From NCBI GenBank assembly GCA_023398575.1, contig JAEWSC010000016.1, forward strand, positions 1 through 64,000: a DNA stretch of 64,000 nt. The letters are read 5' to 3'. The translations under genes were made by a program, and so were the position numbers. The stretch's first letter is position 1. Each line of letters begins with the position of its first letter. Source of the DNA: Bacillota bacterium (GTDB lineage: Bacteria > Bacillota > Clostridia > Christensenellales > Aristaeellaceae). A model generated the notes under the pieces. It searched no databases, had not been told where the DNA came from, and worked only from the letters and a program-made list of their open reading frames with translations. Shown here in pieces: positions 1-8,957 of this stretch.

Positions 1-386
1 CGGAAGGCATCCCTCAACGCTTGGCTATACTGCGTATACAGGGTACGGCCTTGGGCTGTAAACATAATGGGTAACAAAAGGGCCATGAAATTCTCCTCGC
101 CGCGGCGCAGAGGCATGGCGTGATGCAAGAGTTCGCTGATTTGATGTAAACCCCTGATTTCGCGGCCGGCAGCTTCTGCCGCTTCCTCCAACGCTTTTTC
201 GGCACGCTGAACGCACAGCGTTTCCAGTACGGTAAATTTGCTTTCAAAGTGGTGATAGAAGCTGCCTTTGCTGGCATTCAGAACATCCAATATATCCTGA
301 ACTGATGTTTGCTCATATCCTTTATGATAAAACAGCCGCTCCGCCACATCCAGTATCGCCTGTTTTTTTTCATCACCCCTGCGCAT
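1..386 (-). CDS. TetR-family transcriptional regulator (3' end cut by window edge)
   Basis: About 128 codons of a TetR/AcrR-type DNA-binding repressor are visible; the reading frame runs off the start of the window. The N-terminus has the typical helix-turn-helix: DVAERLFYHKGYEQTSV, then ASKGSFYHHFESK at about residues 38-50, where the recognition helix lies. The rest begins the ligand-binding domain, so the effector cannot be inferred. The ATG at 386 is preceded by AGGGAGGTGG at good spacing. Its promoter and a perfect palindrome between the -35 and -10 boxes lie directly upstream, suggesting autorepression. The regulated gene could be on the missing left side or only the repressor itself. 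Confidence 0.88.
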   Translation of the reverse strand, partial: MRRGDEKKQAILDVAERLFYHKGYEQTSVQDILDVLNASKGSFYHHFESKFTVLETLCVQRAEKALEEAAEAAGREIRGLHQISELLHHAMPLRRGEENFMALLLPIMFTAQGRTLYTQYSQALRDAF

Positions 387-407
387 GCTTCCACCTCCCT
401 TTCATCC

Positions 408-436
408 AGTATATCCCATGGTGGATATCGCGTCAA
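408..436 (-). promoter_or_regulatory. Promoter of the TetR gene
   Basis: On the minus strand TTGACG (431-436) and TATACT (408-413) are separated by exactly 17 bp, close to the sigma-70/SigA consensus. The -10 box ends about 21 bp before the ATG at 386, so the leader is very short. Confidence 0.75.
411..428. promoter_or_regulatory. Candidate TetR operator palindrome
   Basis: ATATCC and GGATAT form a perfect 6-bp inverted repeat separated by 6 bp, lying inside the spacer and overlapping the -10 box of the TetR promoter. TetR repressors commonly bind such sites in their own promoters, so binding here would block RNA polymerase. Binding by this particular protein is inferred from position only. 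Confidence 0.55.
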
Positions 437-634
437 GGATAGTGGGGAGGATGGTCGGACATACATCGCAGGTGGCAATAAAATAGGAGACAGGAGGAAA
501 GCGTGAGAAGCTCGGCCACACTTTCCCTCTGTCCGCATATCTGAGATCAAATGAGGATGCTCTGGTTGTGCCGCAGACTTTTGGCACGATGTACTCGCAT
601 TTGGGCATTTCGGCGCTTCTTACGATGTAATACC

Positions 635-2644
635 TTAGTACCCGATCATGGGGATAGACTTGGGTAGCCTGTTGTATGGGGCAGCCTCACCGTTTTTTAC
701 CATGTACAACCTTTTCGAGGTTTCCAAGGCAGCCTCCATCAACTCGGGATAAGGCTGCAAGCAAATATCTACCATGCCAATTTGATAATTCTCCCCATCA
801 TACCGACCCAGGCAGAACTGGTCATTGAATTGGAACCAGTGGGCGCCTACCCCCAGGGGATGAGCAGCGCACTTTTCCACAAAGTACCGCCACATCACGC
901 CCCGCTCCTCCTGGCTGACAACGCCTTTTAGCCCCGTGGCTGGCAGCCCCCTGTCCAGGGCGCCGCAGTGATATTCGCCGATTAAGACCGGAAGATCGAC
1001 CCCGGCATGCAGTACAAAATCCATATCGGCGGTGGGATCAAAGTCATAGCAGTTGATGGAGAACACGTCAAAATATTCCCAGCCGGTCATCATCACCGCG
1101 TTGTTGGCCTTGGACCAGCGCAGGCCGAGATTTAGGTGGTGTTGGTCCACGGCACGGCAGGCCATAGCGGGAATGCGGATGTATTCCCGGATCAAATGAA
1201 CGGAGTAGGCGGTGATATCCTCTTTGGAGCCTGGGTACTCCTGTGAGCAGCAGTTGATGGGCTGCTCAAGATCGGCATAATCTGAAAAACTTGTGCCCCA
1301 AGCGCTATTGAGCGTGCCGATGTCCGTATATTTTTCCTTTAGCCAGGCTGTAAGTCCAAACCGGCAATGGGTCTTTGCGGGGTTATGCAGCACTTCATCA
1401 GCAATGAGCAGGTTCTCCACGAAGTGGAACTCCGGCTCGTTGCGCAAAAAGTAGCCCACCAACCAGGGATCGTCTTTCCATTCCAACAGCTTTTGAGCGT
1501 AGGTTTCGCACTTTTGCTGATATTCCGGTGACAGCACATCGGGAAAATCCCGGAAGATCAGGGTATCTGTTGTAGGAAAGCCGGGCAGCTCCCGCACATA
1601 GGGAAGTTTTGTTTTTCCGTCATTTATATTCAGGCCCGGAAAATTGCCCTGGCAGTTGATGCCGCCGGACATCAGTATATGATGGGCAATGGCCTCGCCT
1701 TTTTCCTGCCAATCATCGCCATATACTCTTTTCAGGTTCAGCGCGGTGAAGCTGGTCATTTTATAGCTATCCGGGGGCATATAGGCTGCCCGGCGGCGGG
1801 TGCCGGATTTGAACAGGTCTTTATATTCCGGGTCGCTTTCCTCGGGCAGCCAATCGCACAGCTTTTCCAGGTGGTCCACCCGGCAGTGGTCCCCCAGCCA
1901 TGTCAGGCAAGGCCCCAGTGAAAAATATTCGTGTCCCTCCGGGTCGGCAAGGTGCCAGCGGCCATCCGGCGTTTTATGGGTGGAGAAATAGCCGGTTCCC
2001 AGTTTTAATTTTCTTGTGCTGTCGCCGCCCCATTTGTTCCAGTGGGAAAAGGGGTATGCGGCAGGGCCGTCATTACGCTGAAAGGCTGCTTTCAGCTCGT
2101 CCATGGAATGAATTTTCCCAGGCCAGTCCTTGTTTTTCCACTGGCCGAATGCATCCACCAGTTTTACATCCGGTATGGGAAATTCTTTGGGATATTCATC
2201 GGTCAAAATAAAGTTGTCAAAACGCACCCGAACGTCGTGAAAGGTTTTTTCGATGCCCAGTACAAACCGGTCCACCTCTTTGACCTCTGTACGCTGGCCA
2301 TGGATAACCAGCTTTAATGTGCCGGGGGTGCGGTTTGTGAATATGGAGCCGTTGTCCAGCCAATGAAGGTCAAAGCATACCATGGTTCGGAATCTTGGCA
2401 GCAGGCCAAACCGGATGCGTATTCTATCTTTTTCCTCGGCTTTTCGATAGCATCGCAGCGTCATGGCGGCAGAATGATCCTCCATGACTTCAATGAACCC
2501 TACGATATACCGCTTGCTGGTACACTTGGCTTCATTTAAAATGATGCCGCCGCCGGAGGCATCCAGCACGGCTTCTACAGAGCGGGAATTGCTGAGGATA
2601 ATGTCGGCATTTTGGGCTGTTGGGTTGGAAAAATCGATTTTCAT
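635..2644 (-). CDS. Clan GH-A glycoside hydrolase (GH50/GH42-like), probably cytoplasmic
   Basis: A 669-residue protein with no signal peptide. Residues 1-200 look like a beta-rich carbohydrate-binding domain. From about residue 215 there is a TIM-barrel hydrolase with the phrase DGRWHLADPEGHEYFSLG, reminiscent of agarase-type GH50 enzymes (WWLVDPEGH-like). The catalytic acid/base is probably the Glu in GYFLRNEPEF and the nucleophile the Glu in PVLIGEYHCG, as in clan GH-A retaining glycosidases. The substrate is unknown; beta-galactoside-type polysaccharides or host glycans are possible. The start is ATG with AGGAG about 8 nt upstream. It stands alone between the TetR gene and a zinc-ribbon gene on the other strand. 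Confidence 0.75.
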   Translation of the reverse strand: MKIDFSNPTAQNADIILSNSRSVEAVLDASGGGIILNEAKCTSKRYIVGFIEVMEDHSAAMTLRCYRKAEEKDRIRIRFGLLPRFRTMVCFDLHWLDNGSIFTNRTPGTLKLVIHGQRTEVKEVDRFVLGIEKTFHDVRVRFDNFILTDEYPKEFPIPDVKLVDAFGQWKNKDWPGKIHSMDELKAAFQRNDGPAAYPFSHWNKWGGDSTRKLKLGTGYFSTHKTPDGRWHLADPEGHEYFSLGPCLTWLGDHCRVDHLEKLCDWLPEESDPEYKDLFKSGTRRRAAYMPPDSYKMTSFTALNLKRVYGDDWQEKGEAIAHHILMSGGINCQGNFPGLNINDGKTKLPYVRELPGFPTTDTLIFRDFPDVLSPEYQQKCETYAQKLLEWKDDPWLVGYFLRNEPEFHFVENLLIADEVLHNPAKTHCRFGLTAWLKEKYTDIGTLNSAWGTSFSDYADLEQPINCCSQEYPGSKEDITAYSVHLIREYIRIPAMACRAVDQHHLNLGLRWSKANNAVMMTGWEYFDVFSINCYDFDPTADMDFVLHAGVDLPVLIGEYHCGALDRGLPATGLKGVVSQEERGVMWRYFVEKCAAHPLGVGAHWFQFNDQFCLGRYDGENYQIGMVDICLQPYPELMEAALETSKRLYMVKNGEAAPYNRLPKSIPMIGY

Positions 2645-2719
2645 GGTATCGCTCCTATCATCTGCTTATCCTTTATCGATAGATTGTCGGCAACAAGGCC
2701 GGAATAATGGATGCCGAGA

Positions 2720-2740
2720 TTATGAAACTATTTGCTTCAT
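2720..2740 (-). CDS. Six-codon upstream ORF (MKQIVS), possible leader peptide or gene remnant
   Basis: ATG at 2740 follows AAGGAGGATATACA, an optimal ribosome site at about 7 nt spacing, and the frame closes after six codons. It lies about 75 nt before the hydrolase start and would be read on the same transcript. No attenuator structure or biased codon run is seen. It may be the amputated start of a former gene. Confidence 0.3.
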   Translation of the reverse strand: MKQIVS

Positions 2741-2948
2741 TGTATATCCTCCTTGGTCCAAAGGCAATCCCTGACTTCACCTGACGACAGCAAAAGGTTC
2801 AGGCTGCTTCGTGCAAAGGTGCATGACGTTCGATAGCATAGACATGTGCGAAGTTGTTGAATATAATGCGTAAATCTGTGGGGTATGGCCACTAAAAACA
2901 GTTCAAAAAAATATTTTTGGAAAAGTGGTTTTATCGTGAAAAGTATGT

Positions 2949-2954
2949 TATAAT
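2949..2954 (+). promoter_or_regulatory. Candidate -10 box of the zinc-ribbon gene
   Basis: A perfect TATAAT lies about 130 nt before the zinc-ribbon ATG. The -35 region at 17-bp spacing (TGGTTT) is weak. The resulting long leader would be unusual unless it is regulatory. Confidence 0.4.
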
Positions 2955-3084
2955 AAGCACGTTCGCGTATTAGTTTTCAAGTATATCTCTTGGTTTTATG
3001 CAACGTCCAGTGACTGTTTGTAGGGCCATTTGCAACGACGAAGATTAAAGACGGCTGGACAGAAAAATCAGGAGGTATTTATCC

Positions 3085-3378
3085 ATGTACAATGACAAAA
3101 CTCTTACTTGCCGTGATTGCGGCGCCGAATTCGTATTCTCTGGCTCTGAACAAGCGTTCTTTGCCGAGAAGGGCTTCACCAATGAGCCGGGCCGCTGCCC
3201 CGCTTGCAGGGCCAACAAGCGCAATGGTGATGGCCGCGGCAGAAGCAACGGCGATCGTCAGATGTATGAAGTAATCTGCGATGGCTGCGGCGCCACCACC
3301 CAGGTGCCTTTCCAGCCTCGTGGCGACAGGCCCGTATACTGCCGCGATTGCTTCGCCAGGCAGAATCCCCGCTACTAA
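3085..3378 (+). CDS. Small zinc-ribbon protein
   Basis: A 97-residue protein with two treble-clef or ribbon-like Cys clusters. The N-terminal part has CRDCGAEF paired with CPACR (about residues 9-46). The C-terminal part has CDGCGATTQVPF paired with YCRDCF. The middle is rich in Gly, Arg and Asn. This matches a widespread family of small bacterial zinc-ribbon proteins of unknown function, possibly nucleic-acid binding. The start ATG has AGGAGG 9 nt upstream and the gene ends in its own strong terminator, so it is monocistronic. Function is not known. Confidence 0.85.
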   Translation: MYNDKTLTCRDCGAEFVFSGSEQAFFAEKGFTNEPGRCPACRANKRNGDGRGRSNGDRQMYEVICDGCGATTQVPFQPRGDRPVYCRDCFARQNPRY

Positions 3379-3415
3379 TCACAGCAAATACGTTCGTAAC
3401 TGAGCGTATGTAGAA

Positions 3416-3452
3416 AAATCACGCACCGTTTCGGCGGGGCGTGATTTTTTTT
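3416..3452 (+). terminator. Rho-independent terminator after the zinc-ribbon gene
   Basis: AAATCACGC (3416-3424) pairs perfectly with GCGTGATTT (3439-3447), followed by a T run to 3452. Confidence 0.9.
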
Positions 3453-3485
3453 GTATGGAAAAATCTGTGGGGAACTGGCAGTTGT

Positions 3486-3526
3486 AAAAAAGCTGCCTCA
3501 AAGTGCTTATCGCACAATGAGGCAGC
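3486..3526 (-). terminator. Rho-independent terminator of the minus-strand sugar operon
   Basis: GCTGCCTCA (3492-3500) pairs with TGAGGCAGC (3518-3526), with an inner GTGC/GCAC extension. On the minus strand the hairpin is followed by a run of six U (3486-3491). It lies about 35 bp beyond the stop of the DUF4832-type gene. Confidence 0.85.
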
Positions 3527-3559
3527 ACGCGCAGATATTGATGCGGGAAGAGAGGGAGG

Positions 3560-6500
3560 TTAGGGCTTTACAGCAATAGGATACAGGCCGTATCGCCCGT
3601 CATCCATCAGGCCTTCCATTTCCAGATGGATACCCGGCTTCCCAGTGGAGGGGTCAACAAAGGCCACGCACAGGGTGTAGGTTCCTTCCTTCAAATCCTT
3701 GGGGAGAGTCAGATTTTCTGTAAAAGAGGTCTGGCCAGGCAGCCATGTGGTGATGTCCGCCTCCGCTGTTTGCGTATAAATTGTGTTCCCGTTTTCATCT
3801 CTCAGGGAAAGCTCCATGGGCCAGGCATAGTAGAAGGGAGCCACGCCGCAATTGTTGATCACCATTTCCAGTGCAAGCGTGTCACCGGGCTTGGCAGAAT
3901 CCACCTTTGTAATGCTTTCCACCCGCAGGTGATAACCCATGGTGCTGCGCATCAGGTCAAAGTTTCCATCCCGCTCGTGAGCATCCTCGTCGCTTTCCAA
4001 TACATCGGTGGGGGCGCAGGGGCCGATCAGAGAGCTGTGGCTTTGGCGGATCAAACGCAGCGTGGCGGCAATGGCATCATCTCCCGTCCATTTGCGCACA
4101 TTGCCCTCGGCAAACTCGCCGCCGGAATAGCCGTACTTCCAGAACTCCGGCATTTTAGAGGCGGCCACCTCATCAGCGGTAGCGTGAGGCATATCGGTGC
4201 AGCCATCTGTAAAGTAATCTCGGAATGTATCGCTGGCACCTATGTCGCCGAACATGTCGTTGTACAAGCCCCAATTGTTTTGCGCGGCATAAGGATAGGG
4301 CTTGCGGGCGGCCAGCTTTACGTTGTGGAAGGCATCGGTATAGGCGGACATGTACACCCCCACCAGTTCGGGGTATGGGAATTCTCCGGTGCCTTCGGGC
4401 CAGGTGTGCATTTCCGCCCAATGGCCCAGGCTGCCTACCTGCACAAAGGCCAAGATGGAAGGATCATCAAATCTCCCGCCCAAGGCTGCGATGGCTTTTT
4501 GGTGATAACCAATCAGCAGCGGGCTTTCATAGTTGGGGGAGAAACCGCCGCCGCCTAAGGCTTCCGGCTCGTAGTAGAAGGTGCCGGCACCTTTATCTTT
4601 GTAATTCTCGGCCAGAAGCTCATCATACAGCCACTGGGGGATATCCATGCGGTGCTCGCCGCCGTTATCCACTACATCATCCATCACAAAGCGCAGGATG
4701 ACCCGCTTGCCCTGGGATTTCCAGTAGGATAGATGGTATGTGCTCTCCAGCGCATCAAAGTCGTACTGGCCTTTTTTGGGTTCGAACTCCGCCCACTTCA
4801 CATCCATATATACGGTGGAGAAGGGTTGAACGATTTTTTCATTCGGGTCTACGCTGGCCCAGGCCATCCAGCCAAGGTAGGGGTTATCCCGAAGGGTGTA
4901 ATCCGCTTTGGGGAAATAGGCTTTCTCCGGCATGGTCATGGTAAAGCTTTCTGTGATATCCATCATGCCCTCCTTGGGCAGCCTCAAATTACCATTCTTC
5001 AGGGATACCGACGCAAACAACGTTGCAGGGTCACCCAAATCGGAAAGGGCAATTTGCAGCTGATAGTGATCCGCATATACGTTTGCTTTCAGGGGAGTGC
5101 CCGTTTCTGACAGTGTTTGGGCAGCTGTAACGGAATATAGGCAGTTTTCTTTTACCACATGAGTTATCTTTTCATATCCCTCGTATGCAAAGCCTTGTCC
5201 ATCGGCGCAAAGGTATACGGTGTTCCGGCCGTCCAAATTTTCACCCAAGGCCATCAGATACAACGTGTCTTCGCTCCTTATAGCATACAGGTTTCTATTT
5301 GCTGCCTCGGTGGCCGGCACAAGCTTGTTGGCTATGCCATCCCAGTCGGCAAAGCTCTCGTCAGAAAGACTCAAGCCATCCACCGTGGTGCGGTATTTGG
5401 GTACCAATGCAAGGCCGCTGTCCGCGTTACCGGCCACGGGAGCGCTGCCTTTCGTGGTGCCCTCCTGCATGTCGGTGATTCTGTCCACGGCCACATACAG
5501 GTCATCGGAGACCTCTGGCAGGTTGGCACGTAAAAGGGCCATGGGAATCATGTACTCAATCAGGTATAAGCCATCCCCCTGATCTTTGACAATTTTTTTA
5601 ATACCCTCCGGCGCGCGGTACTTGCAGCTGAACCATTCACTGCTGGGCTGTTCAAAGATAAACAGTTCCAGGTTCATGGAGTGCCAGTCCTGCACCAGCA
5701 CGTCGATGCCGCTGTGGGCAGGGTATGCTGGATGATTGAAGCCGTTTTCCTTGTTGCGGTCGGCATCGATGAGCAGGTTCAAGGAATAGGCCGTATCGCT
5801 GTTGGGGTCTGTAGTGCCGCTTACATAGGTTAGCACGTACAGTGCATCCGCTGTCTGGGCAGCGTAAACATCGCCTACAACGCCATCCCCGCCGGACAAG
5901 GGTGTAATCTCGCCCCAGTCATCCCGGCTGCCATCGGCCTTGATGACCGGCGCGAAAAGCCGTTCGGGGGAGGTGACGGTTAGGAGCCCCGCTCCGCTGT
6001 CAGGCAGGCTGCTGCTTCCATCTGTCATGCCGATGGAGAACTGCTTGGCGGAGGGATGCAACAGCGCTCCCAGCACAAAGCCCTCTACGCCCTTGTCTGT
6101 TTTGCGCAGCTTTACCTTTCGTCCGGTATCAGCATACTGCTGGCCGTCCCACTTGTACAAAACGCCCTTGGAATCGATCTTGTTCAGCGGCTTTGCGCCA
6201 GGGAACAGATCAGAAAGCTCCGGGCCTTTTTCGATTTCATTTTCGATATAGATTTCAAATTTATCGCTTAGATGCTGTGCCGCGGCGTAGAAAAACACCT
6301 TGTTGCCGTCGGTCATCGCTTTTAGCACCTGCAGGTTCGGCAGGGGAGTGAGTATGCTATGGGGGACGGTGTACCACTGTCCCAGCGCTCCATCAAAGAG
6401 TTCGGGGGTAATGGGGGTGCTGGGGTCTTGGGCTTCGACCTCAATCCCCAGGGGAAGCTCCGCTTTTCTGATTTGGCTTGCTACTTTCAGACAGACCTTG

Positions 6501-7312
6501 TAGCTGCCAGGGGCAAGCGGAGCAGCCCCTACTTTTAGTTGATCCCCTTCAAGCATGAACAAGCCGTTGTCCCGGCCTTTGTTCACATCGGCCTGGAAGG
6601 AAAAATCATAGGTCGTACCGTCGCCACCAGCGGCGGTAAGCGTGCCCACCAAGCCTTGGGGCAGGGCGTTTTCAGACAGCGCCCGCAGCGGGGCATTCAG
6701 TGCGATGCCCATATCGCGCAGGGGCTCGGTGATGGGTGCGCCAATCACCTTTTCATAATAGGGAACCTCCATAAAATCTTCGCCGATGGCCGGTGCAAAA
6801 CCAATGGGCTGCCAATCGCTGTTCATCGCCCATACTGCCATGCGGATGGTTTTGGGACTGCCAAGGCTTTGCAGGGGAATAGTGACCTCGGCAGTCGTAT
6901 TGTCTTTGGAAATTCCCTTCAGAGCGGGGTAGGTATCTGTGTTCCATTCCCAGCTGCTGCCGTCGCCGCCATATAGGGCGCAGCTCCAGGTTTCAATCAA
7001 AAAATCTGCGCCGGCCTTGGGGTGGCGGCCATCCCCCTGATAACCGGTTGACGGGTCGCCGTCGATATCCAGCAGCACGTCATAGACACTGATGTTGGTG
7101 TTATCCGGGGCTTGGAAGGCAATGCACAGGTCGGTATCAGTGGTAAAGGCGTAGAGAATGCCGATCTTGTCTTCGCCGGGGCAAAGGCTGTAAATGCCTG
7201 CCCAGTCTATCAGGTCGCCGTCTGCGGTAATGACCGGCGCTTGCGCTGCCAGGGCATGGACAGAGAAAAGCATCAGGACAAAGACCATAAGCAATAGAAG
7301 ACGCTTTTTCAT
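3560..7312 (-). CDS. Large secreted multidomain protein with CBM9-like domains and a C-terminal DUF4832-type barrel
   Basis: A 1250-residue exported protein. A signal peptide (KKRLLLLMVFVLMLFSVHALA) is followed by a CBM9-like domain (about 25-190, starting APVITADGDLIDWAG). Next come an Ig-like linker domain (about 200-300), a second CBM9-like domain (about 445-640, APVIKADGSRDDWGE) and further beta domains. From about residue 800 a TIM-barrel region resembles DUF4874/DUF4832 proteins (YTLRDNPYLGWMAWASVDP, then FDDPSILAFVQVGSLGHWAE), and about 140 residues of beta domain end the protein. Such proteins are assumed to be glycoside hydrolases, but the substrate is unknown. It is the last gene of the operon, 184 bp after the binding protein, with tandem hairpins in the gap. 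Confidence 0.75.
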   Translation of the reverse strand: MKKRLLLLMVFVLMLFSVHALAAQAPVITADGDLIDWAGIYSLCPGEDKIGILYAFTTDTDLCIAFQAPDNTNISVYDVLLDIDGDPSTGYQGDGRHPKAGADFLIETWSCALYGGDGSSWEWNTDTYPALKGISKDNTTAEVTIPLQSLGSPKTIRMAVWAMNSDWQPIGFAPAIGEDFMEVPYYEKVIGAPITEPLRDMGIALNAPLRALSENALPQGLVGTLTAAGGDGTTYDFSFQADVNKGRDNGLFMLEGDQLKVGAAPLAPGSYKVCLKVASQIRKAELPLGIEVEAQDPSTPITPELFDGALGQWYTVPHSILTPLPNLQVLKAMTDGNKVFFYAAAQHLSDKFEIYIENEIEKGPELSDLFPGAKPLNKIDSKGVLYKWDGQQYADTGRKVKLRKTDKGVEGFVLGALLHPSAKQFSIGMTDGSSSLPDSGAGLLTVTSPERLFAPVIKADGSRDDWGEITPLSGGDGVVGDVYAAQTADALYVLTYVSGTTDPNSDTAYSLNLLIDADRNKENGFNHPAYPAHSGIDVLVQDWHSMNLELFIFEQPSSEWFSCKYRAPEGIKKIVKDQGDGLYLIEYMIPMALLRANLPEVSDDLYVAVDRITDMQEGTTKGSAPVAGNADSGLALVPKYRTTVDGLSLSDESFADWDGIANKLVPATEAANRNLYAIRSEDTLYLMALGENLDGRNTVYLCADGQGFAYEGYEKITHVVKENCLYSVTAAQTLSETGTPLKANVYADHYQLQIALSDLGDPATLFASVSLKNGNLRLPKEGMMDITESFTMTMPEKAYFPKADYTLRDNPYLGWMAWASVDPNEKIVQPFSTVYMDVKWAEFEPKKGQYDFDALESTYHLSYWKSQGKRVILRFVMDDVVDNGGEHRMDIPQWLYDELLAENYKDKGAGTFYYEPEALGGGGFSPNYESPLLIGYHQKAIAALGGRFDDPSILAFVQVGSLGHWAEMHTWPEGTGEFPYPELVGVYMSAYTDAFHNVKLAARKPYPYAAQNNWGLYNDMFGDIGASDTFRDYFTDGCTDMPHATADEVAASKMPEFWKYGYSGGEFAEGNVRKWTGDDAIAATLRLIRQSHSSLIGPCAPTDVLESDEDAHERDGNFDLMRSTMGYHLRVESITKVDSAKPGDTLALEMVINNCGVAPFYYAWPMELSLRDENGNTIYTQTAEADITTWLPGQTSFTENLTLPKDLKEGTYTLCVAFVDPSTGKPGIHLEMEGLMDDGRYGLYPIAVKP

Positions 7313-7391
7313 GGGGCCTCCTTTTAGATAGAAAGAGGGCTGCCGCTAGTGCATACGAGGCATTATTCAAACAGATGGCGTCCGAAGGTTT

Positions 7392-7434
7392 CCAAAGGGC
7401 GATCGGAAAGCCCTTTGGCGCGCCAGAAGGCGCG
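7392..7434. repeat. Tandem hairpins between binding-protein and DUF4832-type genes
   Basis: CCAAAGGGC (7392-7400) pairs with GCCCTTTGG (7410-7418). Immediately adjacent, CGCGCC (7419-7424) pairs with GGCGCG (7429-7434). No U tract follows on either strand. A role in mRNA stability or partial termination is possible. Confidence 0.55.
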
Positions 7435-7496
7435 GCGTCTTCTCCCATATGTTTACCCCAGCATGCAATTGGGCGGCAGCCCACTTGCGTTATTTA

Positions 7497-8957
7497 TTAC
7501 TTCTGCGTAGCTTTGAACTCTTCCAGCTGCTTGTTGATTTCGGCGATGTACTGATCAATGCCGGCCGCCTTCAACTCTTCGATGGCGGCGGGGTATTCGG
7601 TCTCAAAATCCACAAAGCCGTAGAGGATGGGGGCAAGCTTCTGGCCGAACACCTGGTTGCAGGCGGTTTCGACTTCCACCACGTTGGCGTTGTTGAACTT
7701 GAAGCCCAGCATGCCGGAAACCTTGGCATCCTTATCCCAGTTCAGATAGGTATCAATGTACTCCTGGGAGGTGCTCTCCGGGAATACCTGATAGTTCACA
7801 TTGCGGAACATCCACTCATAGAGGTAGCCTTCGCCCTTGGCGGCATCGCTCAGGGGGATCAGGCGGCCGGTTTCGCTGATGTCATAATCCGTGCCCTTGA
7901 CGCCATACAGGCAGAACAGGTAATTTTCCTGGGAGGAATACAGCCAGTTCAGGAACTTCACTGCTCCTGCGGGGTTCTGGGCGGAATAGGGCACGCAGAT
8001 TACTTCGCCGCCGGTGGCGTTGATGTAGCGGGGCTTTTCGGGGGCCAGCAGGTAAGATTCCAGGGTTGCGGTGGGATCATTGGCCTGCACGGCGCCGATG
8101 ATCTCGTTTGCCTTGCCCAGGGAGCCTTCGCCCCACAGGTACAGGCCGCTTTGAATGCGGCTGGTCCGCTCGTTGTACTTGATGGTCAGGTCGTCGCTGT
8201 ACAGGCCTTCCAGGTACATATCGCGGTTGTACTGGGCAACCTTTTTGAAGGCTTCGGTCTGAGCGTAGGAATAAGCCTGCTGCGTTTCCTCACCAAATAC
8301 GGCCAGTTCCGCAAAGCCGACCCAGAAATACTGTTCATCGGCAAAGTAACGGGTCAAGGGCTTGAAAATCGGGTCTGCTGGGCCCTTGTACTGGGGCAGC
8401 TGTTCGGCCACCAGGGTGGCGTATTGCTTCAGGTCTTCGGGGGTATTGACTTCCGTCATGCCCACTGCTTCCAGCAGATCCTGGCGCAGGCAGACGAACT
8501 GGTACATACCGGAGGAGGGAGCATAAGCGGTGGGAATGCCATACTGCACGCCGTTCACCTTGCCGCCGGCCAATTGAGAATCGGGCAGAACCTTTTTCAT
8601 GTCCTGGCCATACTGGGCAAGCAACTCATCCAAGGGCTGGGCCTGCTTTTTGTTGACCATGGAGGCAAGGTCCGGCAGACCGTCCCAGTACAGGTCGATG
8701 GGGCGCTGGGCGGCCAGCATGATGTCCTTCTGCTCCCAGTACTGATCCCAGGGCAGAAAAGTGAATTCCACTTCCATGTTCAGGTCAGCCTTCACCTTTT
8801 CGGCAAAGGGACCCTGCAAAAAGGCAGTCATGGCATCGGATTCGGTGCCGGGGTAGAGAATGCTAAGTTTTTCTGTGGCGGCAGCGCCGGCTGGAAGGAT
8901 AGAGCACAGGGAGAATACCATTACCAGCGCAAGGAGCAGGGAGATACGCCTTTTCAT
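7497..8957 (-). CDS. Extracellular sugar-binding protein of an ABC importer
   Basis: A 486-residue family 1-type solute-binding protein. It has a cleavable signal peptide (about residues 1-26, ending PAGAAA) and no obvious lipobox at the expected position. Its mature start EKLSILYPGTESD and the later SQENYLFCLYGVKGTDYD resemble LplA/YtcQ-type binding proteins. It follows two permeases of the LplB/LplC type on the same strand, so it most likely captures an oligosaccharide. It is separated from the permeases by a 397-bp structured gap, which could allow separate, higher expression. The ATG has AAGGAGG upstream. Confidence 0.88.
   Translation of the reverse strand: MKRRISLLLALVMVFSLCSILPAGAAATEKLSILYPGTESDAMTAFLQGPFAEKVKADLNMEVEFTFLPWDQYWEQKDIMLAAQRPIDLYWDGLPDLASMVNKKQAQPLDELLAQYGQDMKKVLPDSQLAGGKVNGVQYGIPTAYAPSSGMYQFVCLRQDLLEAVGMTEVNTPEDLKQYATLVAEQLPQYKGPADPIFKPLTRYFADEQYFWVGFAELAVFGEETQQAYSYAQTEAFKKVAQYNRDMYLEGLYSDDLTIKYNERTSRIQSGLYLWGEGSLGKANEIIGAVQANDPTATLESYLLAPEKPRYINATGGEVICVPYSAQNPAGAVKFLNWLYSSQENYLFCLYGVKGTDYDISETGRLIPLSDAAKGEGYLYEWMFRNVNYQVFPESTSQEYIDTYLNWDKDAKVSGMLGFKFNNANVVEVETACNQVFGQKLAPILYGFVDFETEYPAAIEELKAAGIDQYIAEINKQLEEFKATQK

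Larger units (their letters stand above)
2645..3084. other. Intergenic region with divergent control signals
   Basis: A 440-bp gap between the divergent GH-A hydrolase and zinc-ribbon genes. On the minus strand at 2740-2720 there is a 6-codon ORF (MKQIVS, then TAA) with a textbook AAGGAGG ribosome site. It could be a leader peptide or the remnant of a lost gene start. On the plus strand a TATAAT box lies at 2949-2954. No other gene is seen. Confidence 0.5.

Noticed and set aside
402..608. Minus-strand ORF of 68 codons between the TetR and GH-A genes
   Set aside because: It runs through the TetR promoter and operator, has no ribosome site and a Cys/Pro-rich composition without family likeness.
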